Below are positions 35,799 through 43,893 of a DNA stretch of 64,000 bases, in pieces. The notes under the pieces are model-generated. The model worked only from the letters and a program-made list of their open reading frames with translations. It was not told the origin of the DNA and made no database searches. How positions within the stretch are numbered: the first letter of the stretch is position 1; each line of letters opens with the position of its first letter. This DNA comes from Candidatus Enterococcus testudinis (GTDB taxonomy: Bacteria; Bacillota; Bacilli; Lactobacillales; Enterococcaceae). The stretch covers positions 726,799 through 790,798 of the forward strand of contig NZ_NGKU01000001.1 of assembly GCF_002140915.1 (NCBI RefSeq), written 5' to 3'. The position numbers were made by a program, and so were the translations under genes.

Positions 35799-37049
35799 AT
35801 GGAAATCAATAAAGAACGCGGTGGTTTTGCTTATTGGAAACAAATCATTATTCTTTTATGTTCAGGGTGGGTCACGATTTGGATCTATCGTTCGGCATTA
35901 TCCCCAATCTATCCGCAAATCAATGATTCTCTTGGGGGCAATATCTCGGACACAGCATTAGGGTCGATTGCCAGCTTCTATTTCCTAGGATATGTGATCA
36001 TGCAGATTCCGGCAGGATTTTTGGTGGATAAAATTGGGAAGAAAAAAGTCTTGATCCCAGGATTTATCGTCTTTGCGATTGCTGCTTTCTTGATTTCGCA
36101 AGCAGCGTCGATCACCATGATTTATACCGGTAGTTTTCTAGCAGGGATAGGGTGCGGTTCTTTCTATGGCTCAGCCTATTCCTTAACGTCGCAAAATATT
36201 CCGAAGGACAAGAAAAGTTTTTCAACGGCGATCGTTAACAGCGGTTCTGCGGTAGGGTCAGGATTTGGGATGATTTTGTCTAGTTTTTTAGTCATTCAAA
36301 TGAACTTGCCATGGCAAACGATGATGTATCTTTCGACATTCTTGATCATCTGTATGACCGTTGCTTTTGCCCTAGTGATCCGCAGCAATAAAGATGATGT
36401 TGCGTTTCAAGTAAATGAAGCACGTGCAGAAGAAGAAATCGGGGAAAAGCCGAAAGAGAATGTGTCTTTATCAACGTTGTTCTCATTAAAAATGCTCTTT
36501 ACCTATGTGTTGTATTTTGCGACGTGCTATGCGTATTACATGACCGTGACATGGCTGCCGAACTTCTTAGGCACAGAGCGCGGGTTTCAAGGTGTAGCGA
36601 TTGGGTTTTCTTCATCATTGGTGGCCTTCGCTTCGATTCCTGGTGCATTGCTGTTTAGCCGACTGGCAGATAAATATATGCATAAAAAAGTAACGTTTAT
36701 CGTTGTGTTGGAACTCTTGGCCGCGTTGATGCTCTTGGTCACTGTGCAAGCATCGAATGCAACGTTCTTAATGATTGCGTTGATCATGTATGGCTTCTTA
36801 GGAAAATTGGCAGTTGAACCAATCATTATTTCTTGGTTGGGTGAAAATGCACCAAGTGTTGGTGTAGGTACAACTTTGGGGGTCTTCAACTTTTTCGGTA
36901 TGATGTCTTCAGTCATTGCGCCGACATTGACAGGCTCGATTTCTGATGCCACGGGATCGAAGGTCATGGGCTTTTATATCGCAATTATTTTATTGGCCAT
37001 CGGATCAATCTTATTCTTAACAGTCAATGCAAAGAAAAAAGTCAACTAA
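35799..37049 (+). CDS. MFS transporter, candidate allantoate/ureide uptake carrier
   Basis: 416 residues with 12 predicted membrane segments, of the anion:cation symporter or NarK-like MFS type (GYVIMQIPAGFLVDKIGKKKVLIPG, residues 65-90, is the classical loop 2-3 signature). The ATG at 35799 has TTGGAGGG just upstream; the ORF opens at 35757 without a site. It is the only carrier directly inside the allantoate island and is followed after 18 bases by a second carrier gene. Substrate is inferred from position only. Confidence 0.8.
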   Translation: MEINKERGGFAYWKQIIILLCSGWVTIWIYRSALSPIYPQINDSLGGNISDTALGSIASFYFLGYVIMQIPAGFLVDKIGKKKVLIPGFIVFAIAAFLISQAASITMIYTGSFLAGIGCGSFYGSAYSLTSQNIPKDKKSFSTAIVNSGSAVGSGFGMILSSFLVIQMNLPWQTMMYLSTFLIICMTVAFALVIRSNKDDVAFQVNEARAEEEIGEKPKENVSLSTLFSLKMLFTYVLYFATCYAYYMTVTWLPNFLGTERGFQGVAIGFSSSLVAFASIPGALLFSRLADKYMHKKVTFIVVLELLAALMLLVTVQASNATFLMIALIMYGFLGKLAVEPIIISWLGENAPSVGVGTTLGVFNFFGMMSSVIAPTLTGSISDATGSKVMGFYIAIILLAIGSILFLTVNAKKKVN

Positions 37050-37067
37050 AAAAGTGAGGCGCTGCAA

Positions 37068-38315
37068 ATGAAAACTGCCATCAAACTCAGTCTGACTAAC
37101 CAGATCATGATCGCCACTATTCTAGGTATTCTCTGCGGTTTTGTATTTCAAGGTGCAGTCAGCGATCTGAAAATCATCGGTGAATTGTTCTTGCGTCTTA
37201 TACAAATGTCAGTGGTCGTCTTGATCATGGGGGCTGTTATTGAAGCCGTGGGTGGATTAGAGGCGAAAGAATTAGGCAAGATTGGGATCAAAGTCTTTCT
37301 TTGGTTTGTTGGTTCGACTATTCTAGCAGCTGTTGTGGGGATTGTATTTGGATTTCTCTTTCAGCCAGGTGCGGGCATTGAACATACATCCGCAGCCACA
37401 GAAGCCATTTCGATTGGCAGTACAAGGTTAGAAGATGTCTTGCTGAATTTTATTCCCAGCAACATTATAGAAGCGATGTCACAGGGAAACATGATTCAAG
37501 TCATTGTTTTTTCACTGCTGTTTGGTCTCGCACTTAGTTTGATCAAGGATGAGAAGAACAACCACGTTATTCTCGAGTGGATCATTGCTTTCAACAATGT
37601 CATTCTGAAAATGGTCACTCTGATCATGAAAGCCGCACCAATTGGTATATTCTGCCTGATTGCTTCGGTCGTAGGAGAGTCCGGTGTTCAAGTTCTTGGG
37701 ACATTGATTCGTTTCTTGCTGACATTAGGCAGTGCCTCACTGTTATTTCTGGCAGCATGGCTCGTGGTTACTGCCTGCTATTGCAAAGTCAATTTATGGC
37801 GTTTGATGAAAAATATGTGGCGGATGTCCGTCGTATCCTTTACCACCACCTCCTCTGCCGTGTCATTGCCGATTTTGATTGAAGACAGTCGGGAAAAATT
37901 AGGCATCAGCGACCGAATCGCCAAATTGGTTTTGCCTCTCGGAATGAGTTTGAACAGCAATGGGTTAGCAATGTTCTTATCCCTCTCTGTCATGACATTT
38001 GCCCAATATTATTCGATTGAGTTGGGGACAGGAGACCTGGTTCAGATCGTCCTCTTGTCTACGCTGGCGTGTATGGGGACGATTGTTGTTCCTGGCGGCG
38101 GGTTAGTCACACTGGCGACTGTGATGCCAATGTTAGGACTGCCCACTGAAAGTATTGCCTTGTTGGCAGGTATTGATTGGTTTTCTGGGATGTTTCGTAC
38201 GTTGTTGAATGTGGATCCTGATGTGACCGTCGCGCTGATTATTGCCCACGATGAAAAAGAATTGGATCACGACATCTTCAATGGCACAAAGCATGTGACG
38301 AAAACAGCCGAATAA
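37068..38315 (+). CDS. Dicarboxylate/amino acid:cation symporter (SDF/DctA family)
   Basis: 415-residue membrane carrier of the glutamate/C4-dicarboxylate family: SFTTTSSAVSLPILIE (the serine-rich re-entrant hairpin around residue 265), LPLGMSLNSNGLAMFLSLS (TM7 metal site) and LSTLACMGTIVVPGGGLV (hairpin 2). Family members move dicarboxylates, Glu or Asp with Na+ or H+. In this operon the pathway end product oxamate must leave the cell, so transport or exchange of oxamate is an attractive but unproven role. GTGAGG precedes the ATG. Confidence 0.85.
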   Translation: MKTAIKLSLTNQIMIATILGILCGFVFQGAVSDLKIIGELFLRLIQMSVVVLIMGAVIEAVGGLEAKELGKIGIKVFLWFVGSTILAAVVGIVFGFLFQPGAGIEHTSAATEAISIGSTRLEDVLLNFIPSNIIEAMSQGNMIQVIVFSLLFGLALSLIKDEKNNHVILEWIIAFNNVILKMVTLIMKAAPIGIFCLIASVVGESGVQVLGTLIRFLLTLGSASLLFLAAWLVVTACYCKVNLWRLMKNMWRMSVVSFTTTSSAVSLPILIEDSREKLGISDRIAKLVLPLGMSLNSNGLAMFLSLSVMTFAQYYSIELGTGDLVQIVLLSTLACMGTIVVPGGGLVTLATVMPMLGLPTESIALLAGIDWFSGMFRTLLNVDPDVTVALIIAHDEKELDHDIFNGTKHVTKTAE

Positions 38316-38324
38316 AAAAGTGAG

Positions 38325-38353
38325 AAAAAGGGCAGCCGATGCTGCCCTTTTTT
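38325..38353 (+). terminator. Rho-independent terminator of the allantoate transporter operon
   Basis: AAAAAGGGCAGC (38325-38336), CGAT loop, GCTGCCCTTTTTT (38341-38353). Confidence 0.92.
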
Positions 38354-38453
38354 GCATGATTTGTTTAGTTTTCTTAATCTATCAAGAGAAGTATTATGAG
38401 AAAGGTCACGCTGTTTTATACTATTTTTATTGAAAACAGAAGGTGGATGTTTC

Positions 38454-39806
38454 ATGAAAGAAAGAAAAACAGTGGTGATCCGCATCGCATTGGCCATCGC
38501 TTTGACATTGGTGGTGATCGGTTTAGTGGTATGGTTCGTACTTGGCTTTTCCCTCGGTCGATTTGTCGGAGATCATACGGAAGCGACTGCGACCAGTCAA
38601 ACAAGTCAAACGACGATCAAAGAACAAAATGTGGATTATTTCAACCAATTTTTACCCTTTGAAAGTGAGTATTCTTATGAGCCTAGTATGGAAGGGGCCA
38701 ATTTGTTTTATGACTTGATGCGTTATTTCTCATCTGAAAAAGTGACAGATGATGTACGAATCGAATCATATAGTGTCACGGGGGCAGCCTATGAAGAGGG
38801 GGTCTTGACCGTTACATTTACTGTGTGGCCTGAAACGATCAATCGGGATCAAATGGTTGCATACTGGGGGAAGGTCGCTGATGATGGTTCTGTCCGAGAC
38901 ATTTGTTGGCAAGTAACAATCGATACAACCAGTCAGGGCGATACGGCAATCACAAAAGTCGCGACAGGAGATGCAAGTCTCATCACAGAAGATAACAATC
39001 AAATAACAGTTGATGAGAACAGCAATCAAACAATTGACTACAAAACAGAAGTTGGCAAAGATCAACTCAAATTGACCTATGATGGCTGGAAAAATCAAGT
39101 GATTCTTCCGTATGCATTGTCAGATTTTTTTGGTGGGGAGTATAGTGGCGACAAACAGTCGTTGATTGACCAAAGTTATGTGTTGACACCTGATCAAACC
39201 GGCTTTATCCGAACCGCTTATGCCACTGATGACAGTGCGAGAGAAACGGTCTATTATACGTATACCGATGACCAAGGAAGCAGCTGGCATGATGTTGTTT
39301 TGGAAAAAGACGCGGCAGCGATCCGTTACCGCAAAGTGGCATTCGGGGACGATGGATTTGGTTATATCTTTTTGTCTGGAGGCAGAGTGATGAGTCTGGA
39401 AGGCTATCTTTCTTATATCACGACAGACGGGGGCAAAACATGGACTGAACATCAAGTCGTCGAAGGGGTCAGCAGCTTGTTGACAGATGCCTGCTATCTA
39501 AATGAAACGTTAGGCTTCATGAGTTTAGGCGGTGTGACACCTTCTGAGCCAAATCTTTATGTGACAACAGATGGCGGCAATACGTGGTTGCAATCATCTT
39601 TTACTATGCCAGATGATTTGAAAAAAGTCTTTGTTGTCGCTGAAGCGCCATACGAAGAAGATGGCGCGTTAAAGGTAAAAGTCAACCAAGGTTCATTGGG
39701 GGATTATAAAGGCGGCAACGTCAAAGGTATTTTTATCTCAGAGGATCAAGGATTGACTTGGACATTTGAGAAAGAAGAAGCGGAGGAAACGTCAGAAGCG
39801 GGATAA
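38454..39806 (+). CDS. Membrane-anchored BNR/Asp-box repeat protein of unknown function
   Basis: 450 residues with one N-terminal transmembrane segment (about 8-32), then an extracellular region. The C-terminal half carries four Asp-box-like motifs: YTDDQGSSW, TTDGGKTW, TTDGGNTW and SEDQGLTW. Their regular spacing suggests a partial beta-propeller, as in sialidases and photosystem assembly factors of the Ycf48 type. No sialidase catalytic Arg triad or FRIP motif was recognised, so enzyme activity is doubtful. The ATG at 38454 follows AGGTGG. Monocistronic; function unknown. Confidence 0.7.
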   Translation: MKERKTVVIRIALAIALTLVVIGLVVWFVLGFSLGRFVGDHTEATATSQTSQTTIKEQNVDYFNQFLPFESEYSYEPSMEGANLFYDLMRYFSSEKVTDDVRIESYSVTGAAYEEGVLTVTFTVWPETINRDQMVAYWGKVADDGSVRDICWQVTIDTTSQGDTAITKVATGDASLITEDNNQITVDENSNQTIDYKTEVGKDQLKLTYDGWKNQVILPYALSDFFGGEYSGDKQSLIDQSYVLTPDQTGFIRTAYATDDSARETVYYTYTDDQGSSWHDVVLEKDAAAIRYRKVAFGDDGFGYIFLSGGRVMSLEGYLSYITTDGGKTWTEHQVVEGVSSLLTDACYLNETLGFMSLGGVTPSEPNLYVTTDGGNTWLQSSFTMPDDLKKVFVVAEAPYEEDGALKVKVNQGSLGDYKGGNVKGIFISEDQGLTWTFEKEEAEETSEAG

Positions 39807-39854
39807 TTTCTTAAGTTTCATGTAACTCATTGTGCCAAGCCGCAGAAATGATTC

Positions 39855-39884
39855 TTGGCGATTGCAACAAATGAAGAATATGAT
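39855..39884 (+). promoter_or_regulatory. Promoter of the SSB-like gene
   Basis: TTGGCG (39855-39860), 18-base spacer, TATGAT (39879-39884), about 57 bases before the GTG start. Confidence 0.5.
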
Positions 39885-39940
39885 AGACTAGAGCTAATAC
39901 GCAAATAAGCAATTTATCAAACAAGAGCGAGGGATTTAAC

Positions 39941-40375
39941 GTGGCAGCAAACCAAGTGATCTTGGTCGGGAAAATCGCTGAAATGACATCAGTGACCAAT
40001 CAAGACGCAACAGGGATTCGTTTCATATTAATGGTCAAAAGCAATTGGCAATCGGCAGCTGAAGCAGAATCATTTGAATGTGTGATCTATGGCAAACCAG
40101 CAGAAACGTTCAAGCAATATACCCAAATCGATGCAACGATCAAAGTCACAGGGCATTTACATAGTTGTCCGCATCAGACAGAAGATGGTCAGCGATTTTG
40201 TGGCGCAGAAGTGATTGCAGACAGTTTTCAGCTGTTGGAACGACCTGAACCAGTCATAATGAATCTATCAGAAAACCGGAGCCAGCAAGAGGCTGTGAAC
40301 AAAAAACAAAATCAAGAACACGACCCTTTCAGAAATCAAGTGTTGGAATTTTTGAAAGACAATCGATTCGTCTAG
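39941..40375 (+). CDS. Single-stranded DNA-binding protein-like OB-fold paralogue
   Basis: 144 residues. The first about 105 form an SSB-like OB fold (NQVILVGKIAEM...FILMVKSNW...FECVIYGKPAETFKQY...KVTGHLHS), followed by a charged tail (SQQEAVNKKQNQEHDPF). It lacks the acidic DDDLPF-type tip of the housekeeping SSB. It contains an unusual CPH...FCG segment (residues about 85-102). GTG start with GAGCGAGGG upstream. It stands alone, so a role in competence or stress rather than replication is possible. Confidence 0.75.
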   Translation: MAANQVILVGKIAEMTSVTNQDATGIRFILMVKSNWQSAAEAESFECVIYGKPAETFKQYTQIDATIKVTGHLHSCPHQTEDGQRFCGAEVIADSFQLLERPEPVIMNLSENRSQQEAVNKKQNQEHDPFRNQVLEFLKDNRFV

Positions 40376-40430
40376 AAAAAAACGTTACTGTCTGTGCGCC
40401 CCAATGCGTCAGATTTTAACGTTTTTTCGT
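40376..40430. terminator. Bidirectional terminator between the SSB-like and LysM genes
   Basis: AAAAAACGTTA (40377-40387) pairs with TAACGTTTTTT (40417-40427); an imperfect inner hairpin fills the loop. Confidence 0.75.
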
Positions 40431-40438
40431 TTATGCGG

Positions 40439-40858
40439 TTATTGCCGTTTTTCGAAACGATTGATCGCGCTTGATTTGGGAGCGAGCGTCGTCGATTCTG
40501 CCGGGCCATTTGAGGAGGCATATCTTTCTCGATTATCTGGATCAATAGTCGCGGGGTCTGTTAAAACGAGTATTTCGCCGGCTAAAATCAGATCTTGGTT
40601 GACGATTTGATTCCAGTGGATTACGATATCCATCGGGATTTTCGCTGCTGTACAAATCAAATCTAACGTATCACCCCAATGAATGGTATAAAAATCGGTT
40701 GGCAGTTGTTTTTGAATAGCACTGAGTTCCCGGGGGACCCAAGACTGTATGACTCCTTCGACCTGGCCGTCTGCATGTACGGGCATAGGACGCAATACCC
40801 AGCAACTTAGACCAACGAACAGAACTGGCGTATACATGATTGTTTTATGAATTCTCAT
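40439..40858 (-). CDS. Secreted LysM-domain protein
   Basis: 139 residues with a signal peptide (to about residue 29, ending PVHA) and one LysM repeat (about 56-100: FYTIHWGDTLDLICTAA...WNQIVNQDLILAGEILVL), which binds peptidoglycan glycans. The tail is short and carries no enzyme domain. AGAGGTAAATA precedes the ATG and a TGTACA-N17-TATAAT promoter lies upstream on the minus strand (40909-40937). Likely a wall-bound accessory protein. Confidence 0.8.
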   Translation of the reverse strand: MRIHKTIMYTPVLFVGLSCWVLRPMPVHADGQVEGVIQSWVPRELSAIQKQLPTDFYTIHWGDTLDLICTAAKIPMDIVIHWNQIVNQDLILAGEILVLTDPATIDPDNRERYASSNGPAESTTLAPKSSAINRFEKRQ

Positions 40859-41102
40859 TATTTACCTCTTTTTTGTCAATATTCTTCATATTGTTTTGTT
40901 TAAAAGGAATTATATCTGATTTTACGGGTTGTGTACACATTTTTTTAGTGATGCTGCTAATGTACATTCGGATATCATTTGGTGGCGATTGTAATTAATT
41001 ATCGCGAAAGTGAAAAACTTATTTCACAAAAGTACTCAAATAAGATAAACTAGATGCAATACATATCTGGCTATAGGATGGATAAAAAAGGATGTGGCAG
41101 TT
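40859..41102. promoter_or_regulatory. Divergent intergenic region with several inverted repeats
   Basis: The minus-strand promoter for the LysM gene is TGTACA (40932-40937), 17 bases, TATAAT (ATTATA at 40909-40914). Its -35 lies inside the palindrome TGTGTACACA (40930-40939). Further on are GCGAT...ATCGC (about 40985-41004) and GTGAA...TTCAC (41010-41027), candidate operators or hairpins for the hydrolase operon. Confidence 0.5.
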
Positions 41103-41810
41103 ATGAAACGACCTACGATTGGCATTGCTGCCAATGAAGTAGCAGATGCAGGAGAAACATTACACCATTTACCAATCAGTTATACGCCGCTAGGCTATGT
41201 CCGGGCGGTTCAACAAGCTGGTGGGTTGCCATTGATTTTGCCCATCGGCGATAGTGCAACAGCCAAGGAGTATATCGCACAAATCGATAAATTGGTCTTA
41301 GCGGGTGGTCAAGATGTCTCACCTAAGTTTTATGGTCAAGAAAAGACGATCAATCTATCCAGTTATTTGCAGCGAGATGAGTTTGAATTGGCCTTGATCG
41401 ATGAGGCACTGTTGCAGAAGAAACCTATTTTTGCGGTTTGCCGAGGAATGCAATTGATCAACGTGGCTCTAGGCGGGACGCTGTTACAAGATATTAGCAA
41501 CCACAGCGATATTGTTCACATGCAAGCACCTATACCTAAAGAAGTGCCGACACATGTTATAGAAACATTGGATGAGAGCCGACTATCCGCGATTTATGGG
41601 CGCAAGACCCATGTCAATTCCTTTCATCATCAAGCAGTGGACAAACTGGCTCAGGGACTGTGTAAGACGGCTTGGAGCCCTGATGGTATCATTGAGGGAC
41701 TTGAAGCAGCAGAACGGCGGATAATGGGGGTGCAATGGCATCCTGATTTTGCCTATGATGCACTGTCTCAAGAAATGGCAGCTTTTCGTTATGTGGTCAA
41801 CGATTTATAA
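41103..41810 (+). CDS. Gamma-glutamyl-gamma-aminobutyrate hydrolase family protein (peptidase C26)
   Basis: 235-residue class-I glutamine-amidotransferase-like hydrolase. Nucleophile C113 in FAVCRGMQLINV, with the His and Glu of the triad in GVQWHPDF. The family cleaves gamma-glutamyl amides such as gamma-glutamyl-GABA. The ATG at 41103 has AAAAAAGGA 10 bases upstream; an in-frame GTG at 41094 is too close to it. The gene is 18 bases before an OppA-like gene, suggesting that imported peptides or gamma-glutamyl compounds are its substrates. Confidence 0.87.
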   Translation: MKRPTIGIAANEVADAGETLHHLPISYTPLGYVRAVQQAGGLPLILPIGDSATAKEYIAQIDKLVLAGGQDVSPKFYGQEKTINLSSYLQRDEFELALIDEALLQKKPIFAVCRGMQLINVALGGTLLQDISNHSDIVHMQAPIPKEVPTHVIETLDESRLSAIYGRKTHVNSFHHQAVDKLAQGLCKTAWSPDGIIEGLEAAERRIMGVQWHPDFAYDALSQEMAAFRYVVNDL

Positions 41811-41828
41811 AATCTAAGGGGGATAAAA

Positions 41829-43469
41829 ATGAAAAAAAGAATGTTTGGGATTGCTGCGTTCGCATTGTTGGTATTGAGTGCGTGTGGTGGCAGCAATGAG
41901 ACAAGTACGGCAACGAGTGGTTCAGCAGCAAATGCTGATCAAGTGATCCAAGTGTCAACTGCTGGAGAGTTATCCACGTTAGATAGCGGGCAGTATACCG
42001 ATGTCAATAGTTCGGACATGATCGGCCAAGTGACAGAAGGACTCTATCGACTGGATGCAAATGGTGATCCGGAGCTGGCGATCGCTGCATCAGACCCAGA
42101 GGTTTCCGAAGATGGCTTGGTTTACACCTTTACATTAAGGGATGCCAAATGGAGCAATGGAGATGCCGTCAAGGCTGGTGATTTTGTCTATGCATTTCAA
42201 TATGTTGCTGACCCTGCCAATGGATCTAGCAGCAGCAACCAAATGGATGTCTTGAAAAATGGCAGCAAAGTCAGACAAGGCGAGGCAGATGCAACTGATT
42301 TAGGTGTGAAAGCCATCGATGATCAAACGTTGGAATTGACTTTAGAAAGTCCAATCACTTATTTGAATCAAATATTGGTCGGTACGCCATTTATGCCGAA
42401 AAATCAGGCCTTTGCTGAAGAAAAAGGCAAAGACTACGGCTTGTCTGCAGACAACTTTGTAGGCAACGGACCATTCTTGATTTCTGGATGGGAAGGCACC
42501 AATGAATCTTGGACATTGACCAAAAATCCGGATTATTGGGATGCAGACAATGTTCAATTGACTGAGATCGACGTACAAGTCGTCAAAGAAACGGCGACTG
42601 GTGTCAGCCTATTTGAAACAGGAGAATTGGATTACACCACATTGACAGATACTTACGCCCAACAGTATCAAGACTCTGACAATGCCAATTATGTACCGAA
42701 AGCTTTGGTTGGCTACTTGAGTGCCAATCAAAAGAGAAGTGTGACGGGAAATGTCAAAGTACGGCAAGCCATTTTACAAGCCATCGATAAAGAGGCATTC
42801 GCGGAGAACATTCTTGGTGATGGTTCGACGGCATTAAATGGATTTGTACCAAGCAACTTTGCCAAAGATCCTGATACTGGAGAAGATTTCCGTGAAGAAA
42901 ATGGCGATCTATTGCCATTTGATCTGGATGCAGCCCAAGCATTATGGGAAGAAGCCAAAACTGAATTGGGGCAAGATAACATCACGTTGGAATTACTTTC
43001 CGCCGATACAGCAGCAGCGAAGAAAACAATTGAATTTGTTCAAGGCCAATTAGAAACCAATTTGCCAGGATTGACGATCGATGCCAAATCAGTACCATTG
43101 CAAAATCGTCTTGATCTGCAATCAAAGGGTGAATTTGACTTGGTATTTGGTACATGGACACCAGATTATGCAGACCCAATCAACTTCTTGGAATTCTATG
43201 ACTCAACGGGTGGATTGAATACATCAGGCTATGCCAACGAAAGTTATGACCAAGGTCTGGAAGATGCCCGTACCACACTCGCAAATGATCCTGCCGCACG
43301 TTGGACCAAATTGAAAGAGTTGGAAAAACAATTGGTCGCTGAAGATACAGCTGTTTTGCCACTTTATCAAGGAGCAGTTGCTTATTTGAAATCAGATCGT
43401 CTGCAAAATGTGCAAGTGTTTCCTTTTGGCAGAACGGTATCTTATCGATTGGCTTCTGTGACTGAATAA
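41829..43469 (+). CDS. Oligopeptide ABC transporter substrate-binding lipoprotein (OppA-like)
   Basis: 546 residues; signal peptide with lipobox LSAC (C20), then the SBP_bac_5 fold (VSEDGLVYTFTLRDAKWSNGD; DNFVGNGPFLISGWEG; TWTPDYADPINFLEFYDS). Binds peptides at the outer membrane face for import. No Opp permease or ATPase genes are adjacent, so it is an orphan that must share an Opp system. It forms a short operon with the C26 hydrolase and ends in a terminator. Confidence 0.9.
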   Translation: MKKRMFGIAAFALLVLSACGGSNETSTATSGSAANADQVIQVSTAGELSTLDSGQYTDVNSSDMIGQVTEGLYRLDANGDPELAIAASDPEVSEDGLVYTFTLRDAKWSNGDAVKAGDFVYAFQYVADPANGSSSSNQMDVLKNGSKVRQGEADATDLGVKAIDDQTLELTLESPITYLNQILVGTPFMPKNQAFAEEKGKDYGLSADNFVGNGPFLISGWEGTNESWTLTKNPDYWDADNVQLTEIDVQVVKETATGVSLFETGELDYTTLTDTYAQQYQDSDNANYVPKALVGYLSANQKRSVTGNVKVRQAILQAIDKEAFAENILGDGSTALNGFVPSNFAKDPDTGEDFREENGDLLPFDLDAAQALWEEAKTELGQDNITLELLSADTAAAKKTIEFVQGQLETNLPGLTIDAKSVPLQNRLDLQSKGEFDLVFGTWTPDYADPINFLEFYDSTGGLNTSGYANESYDQGLEDARTTLANDPAARWTKLKELEKQLVAEDTAVLPLYQGAVAYLKSDRLQNVQVFPFGRTVSYRLASVTE

Positions 43470-43476
43470 TTTTCTC

Positions 43477-43537
43477 AAAAAAATCACCTGATCCCTTCGA
43501 CTCTGTTTTTGAAGAAAGGATCATGGTGGTTTTTTTG
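43477..43537 (+). terminator. Rho-independent terminator of the hydrolase-oppA operon
   Basis: AAAAAAATCACC-TGATCC pairs with GGATCA-TGGTGGTTTTTTT around a 23-base loop. Confidence 0.8.
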
Positions 43538-43666
43538 CTTGGAAAGGGTCATTTAAAAGGCTTTATCAGGATATTGATTTTCATAAAAAACATACGTTAA
43601 AAAATACAATATCGACAAATAGATTTTTAAAAAGTCAATCTTTTTTAAAAAAAATTAATGAAAATG

Positions 43667-43695
43667 GTTGCAATCTGAGAAACTTATCTGTAAAG
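43667..43695 (+). promoter_or_regulatory. Candidate promoter of the leader peptide and ABC exporter operon
   Basis: TTGCAA (43668-43673) and, 17 bases on, TAAAGT (43691-43696). The hexamers match consensus at 4 of 6 positions each. Coordinates may be off by a base. Confidence 0.5.
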
Positions 43696-43730
43696 TGTAA
43701 TTATTAAATAAAAACGAAGGAGGGATTACG

Positions 43731-43799
43731 ATGCAAAATTCAACAAAACAACAAATCGCCAAATTGAATAAAGTAAATCCCTTACTCGGTAACCATTAG
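43731..43799 (+). CDS. 22-residue leader peptide upstream of the ABC exporter genes
   Basis: A short ORF with a near-perfect ribosome-binding site (GAAGGAGGGATT before the ATG). It encodes 22 residues, starting MQNSTKQQIAKLNK and ending PLLGNH. It has no signal sequence. The stop is 29 bases before a strong terminator, which is in turn 30 bases before the exporter ORF. Bases 43778-43789 (TCCCTTACTCGG) can pair with the Shine-Dalgarno region or with the 3' arm of the terminator. This is the layout of ribosome-mediated attenuation, as for bmrB-bmrCD of Bacillus. A secreted peptide is the less likely alternative. Confidence 0.75.
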   Translation: MQNSTKQQIAKLNKVNPLLGNH

Positions 43800-43828
43800 T
43801 GTACAGATAATGTCTTTTTGACGTTTTC

Positions 43829-43863
43829 GCTCTGTCCCTTTTCCGAAGGGACAGAGCTTTTTT
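43829..43863 (+). terminator. Attenuator terminator before the ABC exporter genes
   Basis: Perfect 12-bp stem GCTCTGTCCCTT / AAGGGACAGAGC (43829-43840 and 43846-43857), TTCCG loop, then six T. It lies between the leader ORF and the exporter start, so it must be overcome for exporter expression. Confidence 0.9.
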
Positions 43864-43893
43864 GTGTACTTTTTTAGATTGAGAGGGATAAAA

